Assembly: GCA_948567375.1 (NCBI GenBank)
Contig: OX419759.1
Location: forward strand, 15,902,744-15,966,743
From: Lunularia cruciata
Taxonomy: Eukaryota; Streptophyta; Marchantiopsida; Lunulariales; Lunulariaceae
Direction of reading: 5' to 3'
Length of the DNA: 64,000 bases
The translations under genes and the position numbers were made by a program. Positions within the stretch are counted from its first letter, which is position 1. Each line of letters begins with the position of its first letter. Of the stretch, positions 12,101-23,689 are shown in pieces. The notes beneath the pieces were generated by a model. That model was not told the origin of the DNA and did not search any database. It saw only the letters and a list, made by a program, of their open reading frames with translations.

Positions 12101-14942
12101 CTAGACAATCTCGAGAGGCAAGCGAACAGAGCAGGTAGACAAATGATTAAACATACCTAAGAAGTTCACCAACAGCCAGTAATGAGCCATGTATACTTTC
12201 AACAGTGGCGTTCTTGGCTAGACCATCTTGAGTTCTTTCGAACATTCTGTAGTACCTGCACAGTGCAGCAAATAAACATTTATATACTTTGAGCGTCTCC
12301 TTTTCGGGAAATCAGATGGCAGCAACGACAGTCCGAACAACTTACTTGTGCAAATATACACCACTACCGCTACTAAATGTTAACCACAGTAGGAGTTATC
12401 AATTTGCACACACTAACGGAATAAAGACCTACCATTGCACACGCCATCGAGTCTCTCGCTTTTCAATGACACATAAGCATGCTCTTAGGGCCTCGACAGC
12501 ACTTTCCCTAACATCCAGCTTGGGATCGCGCAATGCAACCCACACACCCTCGATAAAATCCGACACATGTACGTTGAACACCGTTGGTGCATTTTCTGCC
12601 ATTTCCTGATCACATTGTCCAACAACCAAATCGGTTTGTCATTTTGGCATGCTACAAATAACCACATTCAGCCAACACTGGTAATCCCCTCCAAATGAGC
12701 CTACAGAACATGGCCTCTTCAACTATCCTCCACACATCCAGAAGCAATTTCAGAAGCACCTTCTCTACTATGAGGTAAGTCCCGTAGTATTATTATCTAC
12801 GACAACACCAGGTAAATACGAAACAGATGTTGACGACAATGGAGGTAAACGCAGAGTAGAATCCACGTTATCGATGTGAGATCCAATGACATCTCCTATA
12901 AGTAATTCTGGATACCTTATCTCGAGGACTTAGGAAGTATTTTCCTCTGGTGCTGTGTTCTTTGCAAACTGCCTCTTATAGTGAATCCTCATCTATATGC
13001 TATACCATGATACCAGGTTAAAGACTTTACCCTACTTGTGAAGATGTAGATGTCTCCCTCATCTGCTATTCACATTAGAACAACCTAAATAAGATGCTGG
13101 AGACTTGAACAACACCTCACTAAGGAGAGCGTGACTCTGACACTACGAGGTGCACAGTCCTGACATCGTGGAATAGAAGACAAAACTCGGTCTACAATCA
13201 GATTCCCAGATCACGTGACTGGACTAGACTTCTTTGGTAAAGGTACTGTCTGCTGTCTGCAGATTGCTCTGAAATCGGCTTCCCACCGAGTAGGACTGCT
13301 TCTTGACTCGATTTTGCATCTTTTGCCATACTCTTGCACCCTGTCTCGGTATTAATGATAGTGCTTTAACGATATCTTGAGTGTCTAGACATGGAACCCG
13401 TTCGATACCGATAAATGACATTACGTTTTAACGATAAATGACATTCCAGTGGATCCACTATCCTATGCACAACTGGACTGTCTTCTGCTGACAAAAGTAT
13501 CCAGGAACCAGTAAGATCCCATTGAGGAATGAGGTCGATGTGTCCAAGGAATTCAAGACTAAAATATGGTTTTATTTCCACATGTTTGAAGACAGCATAA
13601 CCTTAAACTGCACATGAGAGGCACTGTCCTGACCTTCATTAGAACCTCCGGGCTAGATAACAATACTTCTCAGTTACCATAAGTTAGAAATAAAATACTA
13701 CGACTTTATCAACACCTTACGTACTGGGTAACCAGCACGCTGTGGCTAGTTTCATGAACGAGGTGTCTATGTATCCGCGGGTCTAACAAGGTGTGAAAGG
13801 TACTTCTCTTACAGAAATTTTTAGAGGATTTGCAAAGTCAACTTGTACGCTTATAAGTTCCGGAAGTTCCGACATCCAGGACATGCTTCCGGTTAGCTGG
13901 TGTCTACAATCGCGCTTGAGTTGATTATTAGATAGTGTCTATGTGAATGTTGGAACTTCTTCTAATTTCATGATCGTAGTTTGCACAAAGAAAATTTAAA
14001 AAAATTTGAGTTTCTATATTATATTATTCTCTTTCATTCCTCCAAAAATGTGCCTGAAATATATGATCCAGATTGGCAAGACACCGATTCGATTCCCAAT
14101 TTCGAAAATATTTTGGTGGATTGCTACATCGGAGAATAACAGTCTTGACTTGACTCCAGGAAGCAAGTACGAGGAAAAAACCTTGAGTATAAGAACAGCA
14201 GCAAAACGCCGTGCCTCAGCACGCTCGCCATGACCTTGTAGCCACTCCAAGGCCCGCCTGACCTGTGAAACAACGCCGGATCAACCTTCAGGCTTCTCGA
14301 CATTTTAGCAGTAATAAACCAGAATCATCATCAACGTTGCAACTTCAGTACAAAATAATATGCCTTTCATTTGGTTAAGGTCTGCTCCTGCAGTGACATG
14401 GCTATGAGCCCACATAGATCAATTAAGTAATCATCCAATCTTCGGACAGAAAGAATCCCTTCTTCCCGTGTTTGGTGTCTCCAGAAAACGTCTAGACCGT
14501 GACAATGTGGAAAACCTGCTAAATAAAAACTACCAAACACAACTACAAAATAACTAAAGGAAAAAAAGTCCTAAAGAGTCAACAGCTCACAGAATTGGCA
14601 CCCCAGCTATTTATTGTCAAATGTGTGCTTACTGATAAAATTCACATTGAACAGAATTACTGAGGGAGCAAACCTGGAACTCGACAACGTCAGCTGTCAA
14701 GGCCCCTCCAACTCTAGCCAGATGTCCGAGTGCATTACTCGCATTAATCATAACGTCGCGATCCTGCTTCTCCTCGAAAATCTCTTTGAGGTAATCCGCA
14801 AATTTTGCGATTTTGGTTGCTGTCTCCCCAAGTCGTACATCGATGAGTTCATTGATAATCTCAATAGCCCGAAGATTGTCTGCAACTTCATTGCTCTCTA
14901 CCAATTTCGGAAGTTGCTCGTACAATGTATCCATGTGACGTG
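304..14942 (-). CDS. TOR: TOR (target of rapamycin) kinase, HEAT-repeat half, 27 exons, partial
   Basis: Exons on the minus strand translate to a protein that follows the plant TOR HEAT solenoid in order, from about residue 100 to about 1345 of the roughly 2,480-residue family length. Recognisable stretches include [67 protein letters not shown] and [21 protein letters not shown] is the PI3K-related Ser/Thr kinase of the TORC1 complex, and this region binds RAPTOR. Every intron has GT and AG ends. Codon phases match at every junction and no exon contains a stop, so the gene looks functional. The FAT, FRB and kinase domains must lie left of position 1. Nothing clearly TOR-like was found in 1-303. 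Family membership is certain; exact boundaries rest on reading splice sites by eye. Confidence 0.95.
1046..1078. repeat. Dispersed intronic repeat, copy 1
   Basis: Reads ATCCGTTGTAAACAACCCAG followed by TCCCATACCCA. It shares the loop-and-right-arm consensus with the foldback at 1701-1788 and lies in a different TOR intron. Confidence 0.6.
1701..1788. repeat. Foldback (palindromic) repeat in a TOR intron
   Basis: Two arms of about 33 bases, 1701-1733 and 1755-1788, are near-perfect inverted repeats reading AGTTCAATAAAAGTATGGA and its complement. They flank a short loop, AACCCGTTGTAAACAACCC, that itself contains a small inverted repeat (GTTGT/ACAAC). It lies in the intron between exons 1835-1958 and 1274-1471. 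The loop sequence recurs without arms elsewhere in this gene, so this looks like a small MITE-like or hairpin unit. Confidence 0.75.
3295..5400. repeat. Degenerate repeat array filling the longest TOR intron in the 3' half
   Basis: A unit of about 50-60 bp with the core GGGAGCAGAAGCCGTTCGAA..AACGGGAGATCCAGAACCCA recurs at about 3302, 3565, 3970, 4030, 4135 and 4800. A second unit, GTTGGAGTGGAGCGCAGTG, recurs at about 3893, 4650 and 5200, and its surroundings (GAAACG..GGGTTGGG, AGTGAAGCGTTAGAGGAC) also recur near 4700-4790 and 5270-5385. The intron (3144-5874) therefore holds diverged higher-order tandem copies. No coding potential was recognised. Confidence 0.6.
3429..3466. repeat. Dispersed intronic repeat, copy 3
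   Basis: Reads AACCCATTGTAAACAACCCC then GTTTCATACCCACT, another copy of the intronic unit. It lies at the start of the 2.7-kb intron between exons 5973-5875 and 3143-3045. Confidence 0.55.
5875..9957 (-). CDS. TOR: TOR exons 10-19 of those visible (middle HEAT repeats)
   Basis: Exons: 9957-9805, 9372-9251, 8796-8697, 8404-8309, 7782-7652, 7427-7325, 7216-7022, 6806-6714, 6376-6341, 5973-5875. Products include [80 protein letters not shown] and [11 protein letters not shown]. The segment after HKRNQ (residues [18 protein letters not shown]) is the least conserved part, as in other plant TORs. For exon 8796-8697 a nearby alternative acceptor would create a stop; only the TGCAG-proximal one keeps the frame, which fixed the boundary. 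Confidence 0.92.
6341..6376 (-). CDS. TOR: TOR 36-bp microexon
   Basis: Twelve codons ([12 protein letters not shown]) lie between the exons at 6806-6714 and 5973-5875, with ACAG upstream and GTACAG downstream on the minus strand. The peptide matches the conserved SMGLGCVPYLPK of plant TOR, which would otherwise be missing. Its length is a multiple of three, so skipping it would preserve frame but delete a piece of the solenoid. A simple ORF scan would miss it. Confidence 0.88.
9529..9557. repeat. Dispersed intronic repeat, partial copy
   Basis: Reads GGGGAATAAACAACCCGGTT then CCATACCCA, matching the right half of the unit described at 1701-1788. It lies in the intron between exons 9957-9805 and 9372-9251. 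Related fragments (ATGGAACCCGTTCG) occur at 3256-3270 and 13390-13404. Confidence 0.45.
10068..14942 (-). CDS. TOR: TOR exons 1-9 of those visible (N-terminal HEAT repeats)
   Basis: Exons, 5' to 3' on the minus strand: 14942-14674, 14262-14182, 12605-12433, 12255-12157, 11973-11814, 11670-11527, 11326-11157, 10859-10655, 10283-10068. They encode the early HEAT repeats, including [43 protein letters not shown] (the tryptophan codon is split by an intron), [27 protein letters not shown] and the CCCRLV segment. The first exon may extend upstream to about 15012, because the frame stays open with [12 protein letters not shown], which resembles the family segment just upstream; an acceptor-like TTACAG sits at 14943-14948. 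Introns are roughly 140-1,600 bp; the longest, 12606-14181, contains no recognised gene. Confidence 0.92.
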
Positions 14943-15410
14943 CTGTAACCTCTCCTCCCATATCACCGCATCCCTTCTTCATCCTCCCTACATCCTCATA
15001 TCCCTTCTCTGACACTCACTTCATCTCTCTCCCTCTCTCTCTTCCTCTCCTACTCGTCTAGAAGCAAAACACCTCACCTGTTAGCTTTGGCTGCTCCAAA
15101 CCCAAGCCGTCGAGCATGTACCTACAAAATTTCAACTCCTCTATCTTGTCCTGCATTCATACGCAGCAAATGTCTTGTTTCTGTAAAATCATTACTAGCA
15201 AATTTCCCTTCCTTTGCACGAACCCCTCCTCCTCCTGTCTCTGCTCCCCGCTCCCCCTGCTGCTGTGATGCTTCCCTCGTTACTCCGTACCTCCCACTCC
15301 CAGAACCGTGGCTATCGTCTTCGTACCAAAGCTTTCGTCCTTGCTGTAGCGTTCTTCGTCCGTCCGTCACCAGGCAACCTACTTACTGTAAAGGGATGTT
15401 CCGGCTCCTT
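14943..15410 (-). other. Uncertain TOR 5' end: possible first exon(s) and leader
   Basis: The first 80-100 TOR residues should be encoded here or further upstream, but I could not find the conserved LNRVIADL-type segment. One open frame on the minus strand (15370 down to 15125) encodes a Gly/Arg/Glu-rich peptide that could be a divergent N-terminus. A second candidate is a short exon at about 15115-15069, following TTTTGTAG and ending at AACAG|GTGAGG. The pyrimidine-rich plus strand at 15014-15058 (CTCTCCCTC repeats) is purine-rich GA on the TOR strand, as in many plant leaders. All of this is inference. Confidence 0.35.
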
Positions 15411-15420
15411 TAGGGTTTAG
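15411..15420 (-). promoter_or_regulatory. Telo-box-like element upstream of TOR
   Basis: The minus strand reads CTAAACCCTAAAGG, which contains the AAACCCTA core of the plant telo-box. This motif is common near transcription starts of ribosomal and translation genes. It lies just upstream of the candidate TOR first exon. One copy of an 8-mer is weak evidence alone; position and orientation make it plausible. Confidence 0.4.
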
Positions 15421-15949
15421 AGCCGTTGATGCCCTTGTTGGGAAAATCACACCTTTGTCTGTAGTCGATGGAGACCGACGATTCATCACAGAAAACTACA
15501 GAAAGAACTCTGAGATTTATGCTTCACCGTTTTCCACCCGCCCCCAGCTGGACCTCTGTACTGTTTATGACGGACGGCCGGGGAGATGTCGAGCTCCGTG
15601 GTCCTTCATGTTCACACGGTATACTGCCGTGTTCCGGTGTTGACAGTGAAGCTGGCAGGATCCTGTCTAAGAGGACACAGATATATATTGTGTGGATTTA
15701 GAACTCACTTATGAATATGTGGTTACTCCACAAGATTATTTGTTGAGATATAAGATAAATATAGGTGACGAGCATCCTCTACTTCGTCGGACTCTAAATT
15801 CTAAGTACGTTCCCTGTATAATGAACAGAATGAATGCTAAGATAGTGCCCCATCAGTTCAAGGAACAGAAACTAGCCCGGACGTACGTACCTTCCATTCG
15901 CTCCCCTTTGACCACCGAGCAATGAAAACGTAAGACTCCGAGTACTTTG

Positions 15950-18900
15950 TATTTGAGCATCCGACTTTCTGGATCGCTACGCAAATCATACTATTTGGGT
16001 GTCCATACAATGCATGGTTAGTGTGTTTCATATATCTGGGGATTTGTATCTTGGAAATTTTTTAAATTTTTTAATTAAACTGATTATTTCAGTATTATTC
16101 ACCATCGAAGATATGTATCTTATTATTGAACACGTTTATGAAGTTACATCGAATCTCTTAAATGCTGAAGGATATCTAATCTATTAAGAGGATGTGAGAT
16201 TTTCTTTATACTTTTTACTAAAAGGTGAAACATTTGGACAAAATTAGTGTTAGCTGGTATATCTTTGATTTTTTGTCTTTTATATCTATTTCTATTCTTT
16301 AATCTGATGGATACATAATAGAATCTAACTTTCGATAACTAAGAATTTTTGGTAATCACCGTTTGGACTCTTGTTCTCAATCATCAAGAATCACTAATAC
16401 TAGTACTCCTAGTAAAAACCTATAATAATGAGGTAGGATCGATATAGTCATATAAAACCATGGGAATCTAAAATCATTTCACTCTCGAAGTCTAGAAAGA
16501 TGGCAGTAATTCTTTATCCATGATATACTTTCATCCTCTAATATGGTTTTAATTACTAAATTTATAATATCACTAATTTCACTCGTAATTTAATCATAAT
16601 ACCAAAACTAAATACTAAATAAGGAAAGATAAAAGGTTTAAAACAAAATAAAAGATACAATTCAGATTAAATTTCAGTTGTGATATAATATGTGAGATCG
16701 AAAGTTTTATCCACTTAAAACTGACCAATAATTTGAAATTTTAATTTAAGTCTCAATACGTAATACATATTTCTAGTATTTGCAGTATTATCTTGGTTCC
16801 AAATATTGCTAACTTTTACATATAATAATAAAATATGATCCTTGTACTAATATTAAATTTCTATTATTTAATGGTTATCAATTATGTACGTACATTATTC
16901 CATACACAAAAAAACACCTATAATTGTGATTATGGAGTTTAGAATATCCCATTCAAGTTTAATGCTTTACTATATAACCTTTCAATTCAATGTAGTTCAT
17001 TGTGCAAAATATTTGTGTTAATCATTCACACCAAAAACACAACTTTTATATTTACCCATGTAACCTAAGATAATGGCTCTTAGATAAAATAAAATAAAAT
17101 CTATGTTTGAAACATCTCAATATAGTTAACTTGGTGTGTGATCCTCTTTATTGATGGAAATGCATTTGGAAATAAGAGACTTAGGTTCCATATGGTAACT
17201 AAAATTAAAATAATTAGCCATTTTCCACTATATATTTATATAAAATATAATAAAAATTCATATATAGTTATATGAAAGCTCAAAATACACCTTTAATTGT
17301 AAAAATTGTATTCTCTTAGATTTGTCTTTGTGAAATGAAACAAATATTTGGCTGCAATATTTGACTATCAAAGAGAGGTTTTGCTAAAAGTAAAGACTTG
17401 TTCTTTTTGAGATACTATAAAAAAAAAATTTTATAAATATAATTATTTAAAAAAAATCAAGCATTATATTTTAATAATTATTATGTTTGTGTCTCAATTG
17501 CTTAGATACGGTTTCAAATAATTTTTGTATGCATAACACCTTGTGGAGTTTTACTTTTGAATTGTGACTTCAATTAACATTGCACAATATTTCTTATTCT
17601 TTCTATTTTTTATTATCTATATTGATTATTTTTACAATTAATGTCTTCTTGAAAGAGCCAAGAAATATAAACATACACAAAATTTTAAGAAAACAAATGG
17701 GTGAATGCATATTTCTTTTTTTCATACTCAACTTTATGAATTTTTGGTGGATTATGACTCTACTTATTCAAACTATAACTTAATTGATATTTAGCTCAAT
17801 GTGGTGTTTGTTTTTTACATTCTTGCTTGCATGTGGAATAAATTGGTAGCTTTTAAGAGTCATATAGATTGTCTATTCACTTTTTCTGAAAAAATGTAGT
17901 AACTACATATTGAATTGAGAAGATCTATATTCTTTAATTTCATATTGATATGTTAAGATAATATATAATCTGCCTTGGTGTATTTGGTACTATTCCAATC
18001 TCATACTATTATGTTATATTTTTATTCAACTAAATAGATAACATATTTGATAATATTTAATGTGAAATATAAGTACAAAACTACATAAAAGAGGATATAT
18101 TCCTAATTTCACTACCTCTAGGAATAACTAATTTTTTGATATGACACATAAAATTAATATATACAATCTTCTTTGTAATATTAACATTTCTAAGGCTAAT
18201 TGTAAATACATTCTTACATTTTTGTAAGTTTTCACTTATGTTGATTTCATCTTTCTATCACAAAATTTTCAGCATAATCACTATATTTATTTGTAATGAT
18301 TATTGTGTAAATCTATATCTAGTAATATAAGAAAAACTATAAAATATAGATAAACACATCAATTACTATTTGAAATAAATTAATAAATGATTAATATCAA
18401 TCAAGAGGTTTCAATGTGCATTTTTTGGTCATATAATGATTTTGTAATAACTTTTTCAAACATACTCATAAAATATTTTGGATATTATGCAAAGAACTCA
18501 CAATGTATTTTTAATCTGATGATTTGACATAGTATATATGACTCATAAGTCTCTATTGCTATGGGTTGAAAATTAATTCTGAACTGAGTTTATGAGGAGG
18601 ATTTGAATTTGGAATTTAAACAAGCATTTTTTTCATAAGAAACAAATCTTAGTATGTTTTCTTCTCCTTGTTTTTAATCAAATCAATTAATGCATAATGG
18701 CCTCCTTCCTGCCTTGATTTGCCATTGCACATATGGTCATTTAGTATCAATTTGAGGAGTTCAATTGAAATGCATGAAACTAGTATAGGAGTACAACTAT
18801 TCAAAGAGAAAACGAGGCATACATAGGATTGCAACACTTAATAAAGGAAATCAAAGATGAAGATTTTGTGAGTTGGTTTGACAATGAGTTGGAATAATGA

Positions 18901-19737
18901 TCAAGGAGGAAAAATTTGTAAGAGAGTAGGATTTATTATAGAAAGTAGATTTCTACCCACAATAATCTAAATGTCACAAAATATTAATTTTGTCAAAAAT
19001 TTACTCAAAGACCATTTTCCTAATAGTTTAATTCAATGGACAAGGGTAGACTTGGATTCATTTTGTGTATTAGCCTATCCCATAAAAGATCACCTTTGTT
19101 GAAAAGCAAGGAGAAAAAGACCTTTGTACAGAATACAATAAATTTAACATAGAACTGAAATTGGAAATGTGATGCATAGCAAAGGGTTTTAATACTTTGA
19201 AAGTTCATGAAACATCATTGTGCACTTTATAATTAGAGTATTCAATATGATTTGAGCCAAGCTTGGAAGAAAATAGAATTTTTTCTATAAATAAAGTCTA
19301 AAATATACTTTGTACATCTAGATAGAGTTGAAACAGGCTTAACATCCAACTTTTCTAAGTTCATATTTACTATTTTAGTAGTTATGACCGATGTAAACTT
19401 AATGCACAAGCACATGTGCTAGAATAAATAATTGTGATATCAAGTTTATGTGCTAAGAAGTTTATGCAAATTTTCTTTCTATACCTATTTTGAATGTATG
19501 TTTGTAAGCCTTTGTTTAGAATGTTTTTTAGATCATCATAGTTTATACAATTTATGAGATGCTAAAACAAGAGAGAAAGGAAATCTTTCTCTTCAAAGAT
19601 TGGATGATTTTTAATCAAGGTATTTGTAATTACAACATTTCACTAAAGCAATAAACCTTGGAAAAATGAAATAAAGTTGACATTGTATTGTGATTGCTAA
19701 ATTTCCATTGCTAAATAATGAGAAGCATGAAGCTTAA
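15950..19737. other. AT-rich intergenic spacer, no gene recognised
   Basis: Base composition shifts abruptly to roughly 70% A+T just after 15950 and stays so until the retrotransposon LTR at 19738. Open frames are short and show no recognisable protein features. A palindromic A/T block (AAAAAAAATTTTATAAAT) lies near 17420. Nothing supports a gene here. It may be old decayed transposon DNA or a matrix-attachment type spacer. Confidence 0.6.
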
Positions 19738-20471
19738 TGGAATACTCCAAGGACAAGAGAGGAGAGAAAAACACATATTACACACTCAACATTCGGTGCC
19801 CCAAAGGAGCATCTTCTCTTTATTATATAGACAAAGAGGATCTCCTCCAAGGAAGCTCCACCATAGGATTAGGCACACAGATAGGTGACATGTCAACAAG
19901 CTCCACCCTTGGATTACTTGCTTGGATGGGTGACATGTTGGTCTAGGTCCTATCTGGTTGGTCAAACAAGCTTTGACCAAAGGGAATCTTTTAGAGAATC
20001 TTCTTGTAGGAGTCTTAGAATCACGTAAAGGTACCGTTGGAAAGCTCTCAACAAGACAAACCAAGGGGGAGGGAAGGATAGTCTTTCCTTAATTGGGAAG
20101 GGAATCCGCACATTTTTGAGGCCTAATTCATCCATTTAGGCTTCCAAAATTGCATTCAAAGATTTCAAGCATATTTTGGTTCCTACTCTATTAGTAGAAG
20201 TCCCCTTTTGGTGATACTTCTTTCTGATCTGTTTAGTCCATCATGTGTAATATCCTTCCAGATGTTACCAAACCAATTCTCACCTTTAAATCATAAGTCT
20301 AGCTATTGGTTCTAAGGTTCTCAAGTCCATTTTGATTTCTACACTATTACTAGAAGTACTCTTTTGGTGATAATTATATCTGATCTATTTTGACCATCAT
20401 GTAAACATCATTCTAGATGTTACCAAACCAAATTTCACATCTAGATCATATGGATAGCTCTTGGTATTATA
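19738..20471 (-). repeat. 3' LTR of B1
   Basis: About 734 bp, matching (inverted) the LTRs at 24820-25555 and 40435-41173. On the minus strand it begins TATAATACCAAGAGC and ends GGAGTATTCCA; the consensus ends are TGTAATAC...GTATTACA, an 8-bp terminal inverted repeat. The TG-to-TA and ACA-to-CCA changes at the ends would impair integration. Confidence 0.85.
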
Positions 20472-20667
20472 GACCTCCCTCTTTTTGAGACTCAAGGTCC
20501 TCGTTGTGCAATTGTTGCTCTAATGCTTGCACCAACACCGGTGCATGTGTCAAATTTGCATTGGGCTCCCAGGTTGCTTCATAGAGAAGGTAACCTTTCC
20601 ATTGTACTAGAAAGTCCACCCGTGGATGGTGAGTACCACGCATGCATTTTTGAAGAATACACTCCAC
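20467..20667 (-). pseudogene. B1 integrase C-terminal chromodomain
   Basis: Translates to a chromodomain-like segment containing FLVQWKGYLLYEATWEPN, the usual LVKWKGY..EEATWE core. It is the last domain of the polyprotein. Its TAA stop overlaps the first bases of the 3' LTR, and a purine tract (AAAAAGAGGGAGG, complement at about 20472-20487) precedes the LTR. Chromodomains of chromoviruses are thought to direct integration to H3K9-methylated chromatin. The module is short and in a different frame from the upstream integrase. Confidence 0.75.
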
Positions 20668-20678
20668 TTCATATTCCT

Positions 20679-21565
20679 CTATGCCATCAATGAGTGTCGG
20701 ACAAGGTCAAATGTCTTGTGTGAAATGACCCTGGCCAAAGTAGGGAGCATATCTGCGTAGGGAGAAACATGGAACACTAGATGGATCTTCATGTGTGGTG
20801 GTAGTTCAAGGTGATAGGCCACAACGCCGACGCAACAAAGAATCGAGAAAGGCCCAATAAAATGAGGTCTGAGCTTACGAGGTCCAACTAATGTGAGGTT
20901 GGTTCTTGATAGCCACACTTGATCCCTAACATTGAACTCCATATGCCTATGGTTTGCATCAGCATACCGCTTTTGTCTATTTTGTGCAATTTGTAATCTA
21001 TGCTTGGCGCTCTCTACACCTTGTTGGATTCTAGAAACAAACATGTTGACTGCATTGACCTTGGTAGCCATTGGATAATCTTCATCAAGCTAGAAGGTGT
21101 GAAGGGATGCTCACCATACATGAGGAAGAACAGAGTGACTTGGGTGGATACATTCACTGAATTGTTGTAAGAGAATTCCACCAACGGGAGTAGGGTGTCC
21201 CACCTCTCTTGCTCTTCTAAGGTGAAGCCGCATAACATGTCTTCAATCATGAGATTAGCCCACTTTGTTTGGCCATCTGTTTGTGGGTGGTAAGCTGTGG
21301 ACATGGCCAACTTGGTTTTGAAGAAACCAAAGAGTGTTTGCCAAAACAAATTGGTGAATTGAGTGCCTCTATCAATGATAAGTACTCTAGACAAGCCATG
21401 GTGAGAGAAGATTGCATCTAAGTATAATTGAGCTAGTTGTGGAGTGGTCACATCCTTGGTGGTAGGGCGTACATGAATCATTTTACTGAGCTGGTCCACA
21501 AAGACCATGATGGAGTCAAACCTTGAGGTGGTCTTGGGTAATTCACAAACAAGATCCATACTCAC
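20679..21565 (-). pseudogene. B1 integrase core and C-terminus, frameshifted
   Basis: Contains the DDE core landmarks: MDLVCELPKT, IDRGTQFTNLFW and YHPQTDGQT. The following catalytic glutamate (normally QTERVN) reads QTKWAN, a Glu-to-Lys change at codon 21263-21265 that would abolish strand transfer. A frameshift near 21060 separates the core from the GPY/F-type region (WLSRTNLTL, GPFSILCCVG). The upstream zinc-binding H2C2 part (21566-21760) is present but interrupted by stops. Confidence 0.85.
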
Positions 21566-22001
21566 TTGTTCCCACCATTGGGTAGGCGTGGAGATAGGTT
21601 GAAGGAGCCCTACAAGAGCTTGATTAGAAGCTTTGTTCTGTTAACAAAGTAGGCAGTTGCGCATATAGTCCACCATGTTGTTGCTCATCTTAGGCCAATA
21701 GTAATGGCGTTGGATTGCATCCAAGGTCTTGTCCACTCCGACATGACCTGTGATGGCCAAATCATGACATTCTACTAGAATGGTGGTGTGTAATTTTGGG
21801 ACATTTGGGATTCATAATCTGCTATCATGAAAGGTAAGTCCTTGGGTGCTAGTGACACCTTTGGATGATTGCGCTTCTACAATCTATGGATCAGTTTTTG
21901 TAGCAGCCAAAATCTTTGGCCAAAATTTAGGGTTAATCCTAACCTCTATCACCAAGTTGTTTGCCATTGGCATGCGGGTGAATGCATCTGCAAGTTGCTT
22001 C

Positions 22002-23323
22002 TTACCTCCCACATAGGTGATTGTCATGTTGAAGCGTTGTCACCACTTTGCCCACCAAATCTGGCAATGAGATAGATCCTTCTACATCTTGAGGTAGACT
22101 AGAGGTTTGTGGTCTATCTCTACTACAAATGCCTTCTTGCCTAGAAAGTGCTTCCAATGCTTGGCTACTAGAACAATGGCCAGCTCTTCTTGTTCTATGG
22201 TGTAGTTGCACTCTATCAATAACAAATTTCAAGAGAAATATGCAATTGGATGCCAGCTATCATGCCACTCTTGTTGTAGGACTGCTCCTATTCCTACGCT
22301 TGATGCATCTGTAGCCAATTTGATTGGACGTTTTGGGTCATACCACTTCAAGATTGGTGCATGTATCAAGGCGGCTTTCAATTCTTGAAAGGCAAAATCT
22401 TGTGTGGTTTCCCATGTCCACTTCCTCCCCTTGCAAAATAGTGCCGTTAAAGGCTGTGCAACCTTGGAGAAGTCCTTGAAAAATCTATAATAGAATCTCG
22501 TCAACCCCAAGAAGCTCTTGAGTTGAGTCTGATCTTTTGGGGCACTCCATTTTTGAATGACCTCTATTTTATTGGTCAATACTTGAATACCCTCAACACT
22601 TACTCTATGCCCCAAGTAGTATACTTCAGACTCGCCAAACTCGCACTTTGAGATTTTGGCGTACAATCAATTCTGTCTTAGAATTTGGAGGACCTCTCGT
22701 AGATGTTGTTTGTGTTCCATCATTGTGCTACTATATACTAAGATATTTTCCAAGAAGACAATAACAAACTCATCCAAGTATGGACAAAATATGTCATTCA
22801 TTAGACTTTTGAAAGTGGCAAGTGCATTGGTGAGGCCAAAAGGCATCACACGATACTCAAAGTGGCCATACCTAGTTCAAAAGGTAGTTTTGTACACATC
22901 TTCCTCTACAATTCGGATTTGATTGTAACCACTCTGCAAGTCCAATTTGGTGAAGTATCTCACTCCATGGAGTTGATCAAACAAGTCATCCATGCGAGGT
23001 TAGGGGTATTTGTTCTTCACTGTTTGCTGATTGAGACCTCAATAGTCAATGCACATGCGCATTGTACCATCTTTCTTCTTCACAAACAAGACAAGAGCCC
23101 CACATGGTGATACTTTAGGTTGGATGAACCTCTTTTGCAGCATCTCCTCAATTTGAGTCTTACATTCCTCCAACTCATGAGGTGATAGGTGATATGGAGC
23201 CTTACAAGGAGGTGTCTTCCTTGAGAGTGTCTCAATTTTATGATCTACTCTCCTTTTTGGTGGTAATCCTGAGGGTAGATCATTGGGAAAGACATCTTGA
23301 AATTCATCCACTACAACCTTCAA
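22002..23323 (-). pseudogene. B1 reverse transcriptase and RNase H, broken
   Basis: RT motifs: [49 protein letters not shown]. RNase H begins at TDASSVGIGAVLQQEWHD. The active-site box, normally F-V/I-D-D-I-L-V-Y-S, reads FLENILVYS (Asp-Asp to Glu-Asn at 22745-22750), so polymerase activity is lost. Several frames are needed to read through. The same Glu-Asn change is present in B2. Confidence 0.88.
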
Positions 23324-23689
23324 TTTCTTAGGAGTTTGTCTATTGAGTTGTGCACTCTACACTTCTCTTATTAGACCCATGAAACATTTATCAGTCTTTT
23401 AGACAATTGCCGTCCCTATGACATATAGAGGCAGATCCTGCCTGGATGATTTTTCTTTAACCACAATGATTGACCATTGGTGGGTTCTCACTACTTTCTT
23501 CCTCCAATCTACCATAGGGTTGTAATGCTCCATCCATGGCATGCCTAAGATTGCATCATAACAAACTAATGGTATCACTTGCCACTCAATTGCTTCTTGT
23601 CATTCTCCTACAAAGAGTGTTACTCGTCAAGGTAATGATTCAATCCTCTCTATTTGCCCATTAGGCAACTCTACTTCTTCACTCCAATC

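Noticed and set aside
605-12609. Plus-strand open frames within the TOR gene (for example 2867-3109, 7234-7482, 10102-10425, 12289-12609)
   Set aside because: They lie opposite exons or cross introns, show no protein features, and the minus-strand exons explain the sequence.
304-14942. TOR as a processed or decayed pseudogene
   Set aside because: Introns are present, all splice sites are canonical, phases match across 27 exons and there is no stop.
15455-15925. Small plus-strand genes next to TOR (15468-15701, 15692-15925)
   Set aside because: Short frames without recognisable domains or codon signal; more likely promoter or spacer.
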